This document shows positions 1-5,694 of a stretch of 12,551 nt of DNA, in pieces (position 1 is the first letter of the stretch; every line of letters starts with the position of its first letter). Source of the DNA: an uncultured Collinsella sp. GTDB taxonomy: Bacteria; Actinomycetota; Coriobacteriia; Coriobacteriales; Coriobacteriaceae. The notes below the pieces were generated by a model, which saw nothing but the letters and a program-made list of their open reading frames with translations, had not been told where the DNA came from and did no database searches. The position numbers and the translations under genes are program-made. The stretch spans positions 1 through 12,551 of the forward strand of contig CABUMZ010000045.1 in the NCBI GenBank assembly GCA_902492825.1, written 5' to 3'.

Positions 1-65
1 GTTCAATGGTAGAACCCTAGCCTTCCAAGCTAATGACGCGGGTTCGATTCCCGTCGCCCGCTCCA
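1..65 (+). tRNA. tRNA-Gly (anticodon TCC), 5' end cut by window edge
   Basis: The sequence begins in the D arm (GTTC...GAAC stem). The anticodon loop CTTCCAA at 22-28 puts the anticodon TCC at 24-26, which decodes GGA. The T arm carries the usual GGTTCGATTCC core, followed by the acceptor 3' strand and an encoded CCA at 63-65. About nine bases of the 5' acceptor and D-arm start lie outside the window. The base of the anticodon stem looks mismatched (C-A), the other pairs are sound. No copy of the tRNA 3' end was seen elsewhere in the window, so there is no evidence here that it serves as an integration site. Confidence 0.95.
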
Positions 66-76
66 TAAGATAGATG

Positions 77-112
77 AATGGCTCTGGTTCCTTTTGGGAC
101 CAGAGCCATTTT
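77..112 (+). terminator. Rho-independent terminator of the tRNA unit
   Basis: A near-perfect stem of about 15 bp (arms 77-91 and 96-110, one G-T pair) closes a TTTT loop and runs into a short T stretch. It lies 12 bases after the tRNA CCA. Because the stem starts with A residues opposite the T's, it could also work for transcripts arriving from the right, for example the leftward gene ending at 276. Confidence 0.85.
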
Positions 113-146
113 CATATACAGGCCGGGGACCCCGCATCCCCTCCTA

Positions 147-213
147 AGTTGCGGGGAAATAGGTCCTGGGTTAGCCGCAAAAGCTGTTATCCAGGAACTA
201 TTTCACCGCAACT
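147..213. repeat. Palindromic dispersed repeat, copy A
   Basis: Two 23-base arms (147-169 and 191-213) are inverted complements with two mismatches, around a 21-base spacer. The right arm, starting CCAGGAACTATTTC, is identical over 25 bases (189-213) to that of copy B (1499-1523). The left arm has drifted. There is no T tract on either side, so it is not a classical terminator. It lies just past the 3' end of the leftward nuclease gene. Size and structure suggest a REP- or MITE-like non-coding element. That it is dispersed through the genome is an inference from the two copies seen. Confidence 0.8.
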
Positions 214-275
214 ATTGAGGCTGAGCGGTCTGGGTCGATGATGGGTCCTGTTGTCGAGAAGATGAGGGCAGCCGG

Positions 276-1283
276 TCAGGAGTCTGCGTAGGGTTTTGTG
301 GTTGGAATACCGTAGCCGCGCATCATGGAGCCGAACGCTTTGACATCGTAGGTGTCTGAGAGCTTGAAATGAATGACGTTGTGGCCCATGGCACGCAGGT
401 TCGCGTCGCGCACGAGGGCATCTCGATAGGTTTTTGCCGCAGCATGTTCCGAATCATTTTGGGCATCGTCCTCAAACTTGCCTAGTCCATGCAGCTCAGC
501 CAGCATCCAAGAGCCGTTTGGCATTTGCCAGCCGTAATCTGCCAAATAATAGCCGGCGTTTCCAGGTCGAGTGATTTCAACCTGAAGTTCGGGAGCGGCA
601 ACTCCCGCCAGAATCATTGCCGCCCGCGCTTCGGATTCTCCACCGTTATCCGATTTGCCATCCATGTGTTCAAAAACGTCAAATGCACGCGCGATGCCGT
701 GCAGTCCACGGCAGTTCGCTTGTGCATATGAACGCAATTCTTCACGCTCGACACCGTACTCACGAGCCAGCCCGTCGACATAGCCTAGTGCATATCGAAA
801 GGCGCTCGTTCGGGCGATGTCGACCACCGTGCGATATGGATCCGTTAACGTAAACGGGCCGAGCTGCCATACGTCGCCCGGCCGCCAGCGTCGGTATTCA
901 ACGAATTCGTACGTATCGCGCCTGGTGGAACGCGGCAGCAGCACTTGCACCTTGTCGAGAAGCGAATATGCAGAACCGATGCCATAGAGCAGTGCCGCCG
1001 TTGCTCCACAAAACACGGCATCCGGTTCAACGACCGCAATAGCGGATGCCAATTGAAAGATGCGATCTTCGACGCCGAGGTCATTCCAATACGCGGGATC
1101 AGCGTAGACATGGTTGTAGAGTCGAATAATCATCTCTTTTTGCATGAGCGCGTAGGCACAGCGTTCATCCCATTTTTTGGTAGCTACAAACAGGCGCCCG
1201 CCATGATGGGCCTCGAATAACCGGAAGAACAGCTCTACTTGCGGTTTGGAACAGCGTTTATCATGACTCATTTTCGACCCCAT
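276..1283 (-). CDS. AbiEi-like / DUF559 (Vsr-fold) nuclease-like protein
   Basis: This 335-aa protein matches the layout of a large actinobacterial family. It has an N-terminal winged-helix-like part (about residues 40-100, ending in a PDAVFCGATAALLYGI segment like the AbiEi antitoxin linker), a middle helical region, and a C-terminal domain resembling Vsr/DUF559 endonucleases. Candidate catalytic residues are E218 (SEAR), D249 (LADYGW) and E263-x-H265 with K269, followed by the typical VRDANLRAMGHNVIHFK strand-helix. The family motif is usually E-x-D-G; here it reads ELHG, so activity is uncertain. The start at 1283 has no clear ribosome binding site; Met5 (ATGAGTCAT, with GGGG about 8 bases upstream) is a fair alternative. 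It stands alone between two copies of a palindromic repeat, with no partner toxin gene adjacent. No signal peptide or membrane segment is seen. A role in defence or DNA repair is inference. Confidence 0.7.
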   Translation of the reverse strand: MGSKMSHDKRCSKPQVELFFRLFEAHHGGRLFVATKKWDERCAYALMQKEMIIRLYNHVYADPAYWNDLGVEDRIFQLASAIAVVEPDAVFCGATAALLYGIGSAYSLLDKVQVLLPRSTRRDTYEFVEYRRWRPGDVWQLGPFTLTDPYRTVVDIARTSAFRYALGYVDGLAREYGVEREELRSYAQANCRGLHGIARAFDVFEHMDGKSDNGGESEARAAMILAGVAAPELQVEITRPGNAGYYLADYGWQMPNGSWMLAELHGLGKFEDDAQNDSEHAAAKTYRDALVRDANLRAMGHNVIHFKLSDTYDVKAFGSMMRGYGIPTTKPYADS

Positions 1284-1455
1284 GGTCTCGAGGGGGAGTG
1301 AATGACACTACGCTATCCCATATTTGGTCCGTCAGACCTTGCCATGAACTGACCAAAAGCTTGACGGGGCAGGTCAGAGTCATGAGTCAGAGCCAAACAT
1401 ATCGGCAAATGGTTGATTTGTGCCCCTCGGCGGCACTAAAAACCACCCTTACAGA

Positions 1456-1524
1456 AAGTTGCGGTGAAATAGTTCCTGAAAAGCTCGAATAAGCCTTAAT
1501 CCAGGAACTATTTCACCGCAACTT
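1456..1524. repeat. Palindromic dispersed repeat, copy B
   Basis: A perfect 23-bp inverted repeat (1456-1478 and 1502-1524) around a 23-base spacer. It shares its right arm exactly with copy A and lies in the same orientation. The last bases of the right arm supply the TAA stop codon of the leftward PIN-domain gene (TTA at 1523-1525), so the repeat abuts that gene's 3' end. The perfect arms suggest it is younger or better maintained than copy A. Confidence 0.85.
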
Positions 1525-2068
1525 AGAAGGGATGGGGCTGAGAGGCGGGCGATGCCGTTGCCTGTCGGTTAGTGGCGGGATTGGTGGCGGAGCTTGTCGA
1601 TGGTGGAGTCGGTGCTTCGGCTGCGGGCTTCGGCGGCGCGGTCGCGGGCGTCGGCGGCGGTTTGGCGCTGGCGTCGGCGGCGGTTTGGCGCTGGCGGCGG
1701 TAGTCGATCATGCCTTGGATGATGGGCTTGCCAAAGCTCACGACATCATCGTTGTAGATGGCGGTTCGGGCTGCGAGGAGGCAGTCGGTAAAGTCCATAT
1801 GGGTCTTACCAAAGAGTTTGACGGCAAGGGCGACAACGGTGGGCTCGTCGACCATGACGTCATCGAGTAACCTCTTCATGGCCGCAGCAATCTCAACGCG
1901 GGGAACCTTATAGACGTCGCGCAGCGTGACCACGACGCGCGTGATGATTTCGGGATAGACACGAGCGGTGCGCGTGGCGATGACCTTGGCGGCGCGCGGT
2001 GACAGAACTTCGTCGTCGTCAAGCAGGTAGCGCAGGATGACGGTCTCGTCGATGATGGTGCTACTCAT
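1523..2068 (-). CDS. PIN-domain toxin of a type II toxin-antitoxin module, altered C-terminus
   Basis: This 181-aa protein has a VapC-like PIN ribonuclease domain in residues 1-125. Candidate metal-binding acids are D7 (in IIDETVILRYLL, where PIN proteins usually have IVDTNVLLRYLL), E40 and D95 (MDFTDCLLAA). The late acid found in TFDKDF-type motifs is replaced by G113 (SFGKPI), so the fourth site may be weak. Its ATG lies inside the end of the antitoxin gene (8-bp overlap, ATGAGTAG), which implies translational coupling. Residues 126-181 are a Pro/Ala/Thr-rich tail unusual for PIN toxins. A perfect 23-bp tandem duplication at 1648-1693 shifts the frame after residue 133. With one copy removed, the reading frame gives an Arg/Glu-rich ending and stops at TTA 1569-1571, making a 158-aa protein. 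The present form is thus probably a frameshift derivative; whether the toxin still works is unknown. Confidence 0.8.
   Translation of the reverse strand: MSSTIIDETVILRYLLDDDEVLSPRAAKVIATRTARVYPEIITRVVVTLRDVYKVPRVEIAAAMKRLLDDVMVDEPTVVALAVKLFGKTHMDFTDCLLAARTAIYNDDVVSFGKPIIQGMIDYRRQRQTAADASAKPPPTPATAPPKPAAEAPTPPSTSSATNPATNRQATASPASQPHPF
1648..1693. repeat. Perfect 23-bp tandem duplication within the PIN gene
   Basis: Positions 1648-1670 and 1671-1693 are identical and contiguous; each copy starts GCGTCGGCGG and ends TTTGGCGCTG. Because 23 is not a multiple of three, gain or loss of a copy switches the reading frame of the leftward PIN gene. The tail is 48 residues (134-181) with two copies and 25 residues (134-158) with one. 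Confidence 0.95.
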
Positions 2069-2384
2069 GGATATCTACTTCCTCGGGACCCAAAATCGAA
2101 TCGTCGCATTCTGTAACAAGGTACTCAATCCAGGCATTGCGCTCCTCGGAGCGGCGATTGGGGTCCCCATATGCTTTGAGCGATCCATAGGCGGCGGTGC
2201 CGTCCTTTGAGCGCACGGCGACCGGCTGAAAGGGAAGCTTGCGCATCAAAATGCTCTGCGCGACAAAAAGGCGAACGGCCTCGGCAAGCGATGTGCCCAT
2301 GGCGTCGTAGAGGCGCTCGGCATGCTGTTTGTCCTCTTCGCGAATGCGCACCTGCAGGATGGCTCGTTTTTGCGTCGATGACAT
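2061..2384 (-). CDS. RelB/DinJ-family ribbon-helix-helix antitoxin
   Basis: This 107-aa protein has an N-terminal ribbon-helix-helix DNA-binding domain at about residues 8-52: a beta strand (AILQVRI), a helix (EEDKQHAERLYDAMG), then a TSLAEAVRLFVAQ helix and a KLPFQP ending. This is the pattern of RelB/DinJ antitoxins (SLSxAINLFLxQ...GIPF). The acidic C-terminal part (about 75-107) would be the toxin-binding tail. The start at 2384 is chosen over the upstream ATG at 2432 because AAGGGGG (2391-2397 on this strand) lies 6 bases before it and the family domain begins right after. Its 3' end overlaps the PIN gene by 8 bp. It probably represses its own operon through the palindrome at 2431-2450. 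The DinJ-type antitoxin and PIN toxin pairing is less usual than DinJ with YafQ/RelE. Confidence 0.85.
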   Translation of the reverse strand: MSSTQKRAILQVRIREEDKQHAERLYDAMGTSLAEAVRLFVAQSILMRKLPFQPVAVRSKDGTAAYGSLKAYGDPNRRSEERNAWIEYLVTECDDSILGPEEVDIHE

Positions 2385-2430
2385 CACTGGCCCCCTTAAT
2401 GAGCGTGCAATATGAATGGTCAAATACAAC

Positions 2431-2450
2431 ATTGGCTAATAATAGCCAAT
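2431..2450. promoter_or_regulatory. Palindromic operator candidate of the toxin-antitoxin operon
   Basis: The arms ATTGGCT (2431-2437) and AGCCAAT (2444-2450) form a perfect 7-bp inverted repeat around AATAAT. The palindrome lies directly downstream of the candidate -10 box for leftward transcription and would cover the start site. This is a natural site for autorepression by a ribbon-helix-helix antitoxin. The binding protein is inferred, not shown. Confidence 0.6.
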
Positions 2451-2478
2451 CTTATAACCACTGCTTTATTGCACTCAA
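2451..2478 (-). promoter_or_regulatory. Sigma70-type promoter for the toxin-antitoxin operon
   Basis: Read leftward, TTGAGT (2473-2478) is a 4/6 match to the -35 box and TATAAG (2451-2456) a 5/6 match to the -10 box, separated by 16 bases. The antitoxin ATG lies about 65 bases downstream, and the operator palindrome lies between. Confidence 0.55.
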
Positions 2479-2547
2479 GTTAATGAGCGCGAAATATATA
2501 TCAAACGTATTACATCCTTTATAAACGAGCCCGAAATCTCCCCTGGA

Positions 2548-2578
2548 TTTACGCATGTAATACACTCACCTTTATAAC
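2548..2578 (+). promoter_or_regulatory. Weak candidate promoter for the hydN-fdhF transcript
   Basis: TATAAC (2573-2578) matches the -10 consensus 5/6. The nearest -35-like hexamer, TTTACG (2548-2553), is at a long spacing of 19. Other -10-like boxes without a good partner lie at 2520-2525 (TATAAA), 2666-2671 (TATATT) and 2679-2684 (TATATC). The true start of the formate hydrogenlyase transcript cannot be settled by eye. Confidence 0.2.
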
Positions 2579-2608
2579 TATCAGAGAATAATTCCAACCT
2601 GCCAAAAC

Positions 2609-2634
2609 CCCTGCAATACACCCGTATTGCAGGG
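2609..2634. promoter_or_regulatory. Perfect palindrome upstream of the fdh/hyf locus
   Basis: Arms CCCTGCAATAC (2609-2619) and GTATTGCAGGG (2624-2634) pair perfectly over 11 bp around ACCC. No T tract follows on the + strand, and only a short GTTTTGG follows on the - strand, where no upstream gene exists to terminate. A transcription-factor operator, or a stem in the 5' leader if transcription begins upstream, is therefore more likely than a terminator. I do not recognise the binding family. Confidence 0.6.
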
Positions 2635-2732
2635 CCTATGCTCAAGTTTGCCCCCTGCAACTGCGTATATTTAACCTGTATATCGTTGGAGGAATTCTAT
2701 CGAAGTGCCTGTTTCGCCGCATGCGCTCGATA

Positions 2733-2804
2733 CGCCGATGCCGGACCACGGGCGGTCCGGGGCAACGTCGGCAGGGTCTCTCCGGCATGGGATTCAGGAG
2801 GGAG
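2733..2804 (+). promoter_or_regulatory. Structured 5' leader with alternative pairings, riboswitch-like
   Basis: A hairpin core pairs CCGGACC (2741-2747) with GGTCCGG (2754-2760) and is extended by GCCGA (2734-2738) with TCGGC (2768-2772). A second stem pairs TCTCTCC (2777-2783) with GGAGGGA (2797-2803) and would cover the ribosome binding site of the ferredoxin gene. A third, mutually exclusive helix pairs ATGCCGGA (2738-2745) with TCCGGCAT (2781-2788) exactly over 8 bp, which would break both others and free the site. The gene encodes a partner of a molybdoenzyme, so a molybdenum-cofactor (Moco) riboswitch is one candidate; I cannot match its consensus by eye. Pairings were read from sequence only. 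Confidence 0.45.
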
Positions 2805-2812
2805 TGAACAAC

Positions 2813-3331
2813 ATGGGCAATAAACGAGTCGTGGCTGATTCTTCACGCTGCATTGGGTGCCAAACCTGTATGGCGGCGTGCATCGAGGCACACGATATTC
2901 CCGGCAACATCGCCGCACCTCGCTTGCGCGTAACGCGCACCTACGAGATCTCCGCGCCGGTGGCATGTCACCACTGCGAGGACGCTCCGTGCGCGAAGGC
3001 CTGTCCTACGGGCGCCTTGTTCTTTGATCCAAAGAACCATCGTATCGGCGTCAACGAGGACAACTGTATCGGCTGCAAGAGCTGCGTTATGGCATGCCCC
3101 TTTGGCGCCGTGAGCGTGGCGACCACGCAGGTCCCCGTCTTGATGGGTGACGTTCGCGTGGGTTCGCAGACTAAGAGCTTCGTGCTCAAGTGCGACCTGT
3201 GCGTGGACCGTCCCGGCGGTCCGGCGTGTGCCGAGGCATGTCCGACCAAGGGCCTCACCCTGGTGGACGAGGAGCGTCTGGCAGAACTGACTGCCGAGCG
3301 TGCCCGCGCCACCATCGAAAACGAGGCGTAA
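2813..3331 (+). CDS. hydN: HydN-like polyferredoxin, electron carrier for formate dehydrogenase H
   Basis: This 172-aa cytoplasmic iron-sulfur protein has four cysteine groups for four [4Fe-4S] clusters: C13/16/19/23 (CIGCQTC), C52/55/60/64 (CHHCEDAPC), C85/88/91/95 (CIGCKSC) and C127/130/139/143 (CDLC...CAEAC). Length and sequence, including the VLKCDLC...CPTKGLTLVDEERLAELTAERAR ending read in parts, fit E. coli HydN/HycB (about 175 aa). It should carry electrons from FdhF. The start at 2813 follows AGGAGGGAG and matches where HydN-family proteins begin. An in-frame GTG at 2705 with GGAGGA 11 bases upstream would add 36 low-complexity residues absent from the family, so I reject it as the main start. 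fdhF follows after 74 bases, very likely in the same transcript. HydN and HycB are hard to separate from sequence alone. Confidence 0.85.
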   Translation: MGNKRVVADSSRCIGCQTCMAACIEAHDIPGNIAAPRLRVTRTYEISAPVACHHCEDAPCAKACPTGALFFDPKNHRIGVNEDNCIGCKSCVMACPFGAVSVATTQVPVLMGDVRVGSQTKSFVLKCDLCVDRPGGPACAEACPTKGLTLVDEERLAELTAERARATIENEA

Positions 3332-3405
3332 GCGTCGGGCGACAGGCCCAATGATTGTCAAATAAGTACCGAGTATTCGGTAGCAGAGAAAGGAAGGAGG
3401 GTGTC

Positions 3406-5616
3406 ATGGAGAAGCATAAAGTGATTTGCCCGTACTGCGGCGCCGGTTGCCAGTTTAACCTCCTGGTCCAAAACGGCCAGGTCGTGGGTACCGAACCGCT
3501 CAATGGCATCACCAACCAGAGCGAGCTGTGCCTTAAGGGCATGAGCGGCTACGACTTCATCAACGACACCAAGATCTTGACTCCTCGCGTACTGCACCCG
3601 ATGATCCGCCGCACTAAGGGCGCGGATCTTGAGCGCGTAAGCTGGGACGAGGCACTGGATTTCACCGCATCTAAGATGCAGGCCATAATTGACGAATATG
3701 GTCCTAACGCTGTCATGACCACCGGCTCTTCGCGAGGCGGCGGCAATGAGGCGAACTACGTCATGCAGAAGTTTACGCGTGCGTGCATCGGCACCCACAG
3801 CGTGGACAACTGCGCCCGTACTTGACACGGCCCTACTGTCCTCGGTCTGATGGACACGGTTGGTTCAGGTTGCATGTCATGCTCCATCCCCGGTATGGAG
3901 GATGCGGGCTGCATTTTCCTCTTCGGCTATAACCCTGCCGATTCGCACCCCATCGTCGCAAGGCGTATCGTGCGAGCCAAAGAAAAGGGTTGCAAGATCA
4001 TCGTCGCCGACCCGCGCCATATCGAAACCGCGCGTATCGCCGATCTCTACCTTCCGATCAAGAACGGTTGCAACGTTGCGTTCCTCAACGCCTTTGCCAA
4101 CTGCTTGGTCAACGATGGCCTCTACGACAAGGAATTCGTCGCCGAGCACACGAACGGCTTTGACGAGTGGTGGGAGACCATCAAGAACTACACTCCCGAA
4201 TCCGTACAGGACATCACGGGTGTCGAGCCCGCGTTGATCCACCAAGCTGCCGAGATGTATGCCACGGCGAAGCCCTCTGCCATCATTGGCGTATGCCAGC
4301 AGAAGCAGAACCTGAAGACGGTACACACCATCGCCTCCATCGCCTGCGTTGCCGGTCAGATCGGCAAACCCAACTCCGGCCTCGCGCCCGTGCGTGGCCA
4401 GAATAACGTCCAGGGCTCCTGCGATATGGGCATGCTGCCCAACCTGTACCCTGGCTACCAGAAGGTCACCGACCCGGCAGTGCGTGCCAAGTTTGCCAAG
4501 GCTTGGGGCGTGCCCGAGGAAAAGCTCCCGCTCGAGGAGGGCTACAAGCTCACCGACCTGGGCCACCTGGTCGACGAGGGCAAGGTGCACTGCTTCTACA
4601 ACTACGGCGAGGACCCGGTGCAGACCGAGCCCGATTCGGCCGGTATGCGCAAGACGCTCTCCGAGCTGGATCTGTTCATTTGCCAGGACATCTTTATGAC
4701 GCAGACGACCATGCTCGCCGACGTCATCCTGCCCGCTACCTCTTGGGGCGAGCACGAGGGTGTCTTTACTGCATCCGACCGTAGCTTCCAGCATTTTGAC
4801 GCGGCCGTTCCGCCCAAGGGCGAGTGCCGTCACGACTGGGAGATCTTCGCGGACCTGTCCACGCGTATGGGCTATCCCATGCACTACGACAACACCGAGC
4901 AGATCTGGAACGAGTGCATTAGCCTGTGCCCCAACTTTGTGGGCGCGACCTACGAGAAGATGGCTCCCGAGGGCGGCTACGCCCAGTGGCCCGTCAAGAG
5001 CACCGATGTCAACGACCACGGTACGCCCGACATGTTCGCTGGTGGCAAGTTCACCACCAAGGACGGCCGCGCCAACCTGATGGCGCACGACTGGGAGGCG
5101 CCCTCCGAGCTTCCCGACGATGAGTACCCGCTCATCCTGTGCACCGTCCGCGAGGTCGGCCACTACAGCTGCCGCTCGATGACCGGCAACTGCAAGACGC
5201 TGGCGCTGCTTGCCGACGAGCCCGGCTTTGTCCGCATGAATCCCGCGGACGCCCAGGCGCGCGGCATCAAGAACGGCGACATCGTCTCGATTCACAGCCG
5301 CCGCGGCCAGGTATACAGCCGCGCCGACGTGAGCGACCGTATCAACAAGGGCACGGTCTATATGACCTACCAGTGGTGGATCGGCAAGTGCAACGAGCTG
5401 ACCATGCACAAGGTCGACCCGGTCTCGCATACGCCCGAGGACAAGTTCTCCGCCTGCCAGGTCGACGCTATCGCCGACCAGGTTTGGGCCGAGGGCGAAG
5501 TCGAGCGCCAGTACACCGAGCTCAAGCAGGCTCTGGTGGACGCCGCCGCTCCTCAGGACGTTGAGCCCGGCGCCGCCAAGTTCGACGACGAGACGCACGT
5601 GAATCAAATCGTGTAG
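3406..5616 (+). CDS. fdhF: Selenocysteine-containing formate dehydrogenase H (TGA at codon 140 = Sec)
   Basis: This 736-aa Mo-bis-MGD enzyme oxidises formate to CO2 in the formate hydrogenlyase complex. The N-terminus has the [4Fe-4S] ligands C8, C11, C15 and C42, followed by K44, all at the E. coli FdhF positions. The frame meets TGA at 3823-3825 within CART-TGA-HGPTV, corresponding to CARV-Sec-HGPSV in E. coli FdhF. The codon number (140) is the same, and H141 follows. Downstream the match to FdhF continues without a break: FGYNPADSHPIVA, PVRGQNNVQG (with R330), SWGEHEGVFTA, YPMHY, VREVGHYSCRSMTGNC and MTYQWWIG. Automated gene calling would split it into 3406-3825 and 3850-5616. The start follows AAGGAGG by 5 bases; a small hairpin (3367-3372 with 3377-3382) lies in front. 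Sec insertion requires selA, selB, selC and selD elsewhere in the genome. Confidence 0.96.
3823..3863 (+). promoter_or_regulatory. Bacterial SECIS element directing Sec insertion
   Basis: Directly after the TGA, TGTCC (3837-3841) pairs with GGACA (3852-3856). T3842-A3850 and C3843-G3849 extend the stem with T3851 bulged, leaving the apical loop GGTCT (3844-3848). The GGTCTG lies 18 bases after the TGA, the same spacing as in E. coli fdhF, whose loop also contains GGTCT, recognised by SelB. The first bases after the stop (CACGGCCC) also match E. coli. The lower stem is less clear. Confidence 0.85.
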
Positions 5617-5637
5617 TCCCGTTCTCGTTGGCTTTTT

Positions 5638-5680
5638 GGGCCGGGCGTCCCGTACGTTCGGGAGCCCGGCCCGTTGTTTT
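5638..5680 (+). terminator. Strong hairpin with T-rich tail between fdhF and hyfA
   Basis: GGGCCGGGC (5638-5646) pairs with GCCCGGCCC (5664-5672), and CCCG (5649-5652) pairs with CGGG (5659-5662), giving a long GC-rich stem followed by GTTGTTTT. It sits 21 bases after the fdhF stop and before the hyfA ribosome binding site. It could terminate or attenuate the hydN-fdhF transcript, or stabilise its 3' end, lowering hyf expression relative to fdhF. Because the tail is interrupted by G, read-through is plausible. Confidence 0.65.
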
Positions 5681-5694
5681 GAAAGGAAGTGGGG

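Noticed and set aside
1..65. tRNA-Gly as attachment site of a genomic island
   Set aside because: No integrase gene and no second copy of the tRNA 3' end are visible in the window.
130..156. CCCCGCA (130-136) pairing with TGCGGGG (150-156)
   Set aside because: It competes with the longer repeat hairpin at 147-213, has no T tail and is probably incidental in GC-rich DNA.
1327..1377. Several GGTC/GACC blocks, including CTGACC (1349-1354) with GGTCAG (1372-1377), upstream of the nuclease gene
   Set aside because: Short arms and a 17-base spacer are within chance expectation, and no convincing promoter lies beside them. The 1284-1455 spacer otherwise shows nothing I can support.
1298..1492. 64-aa open frame on the plus strand starting at GTG 1298
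   Set aside because: The purine-rich stretch is too close to the GTG, the product has no recognisable domain, and its end is simply a translation of the palindromic repeat.
3850..5616. Separate 588-aa formate dehydrogenase gene starting at 3850
   Set aside because: ATG 3850 lies within the SECIS apical stem, has no ribosome binding site, and lacks the iron-sulfur and Sec N-terminal part found in frame upstream. It is the read-through half of fdhF.
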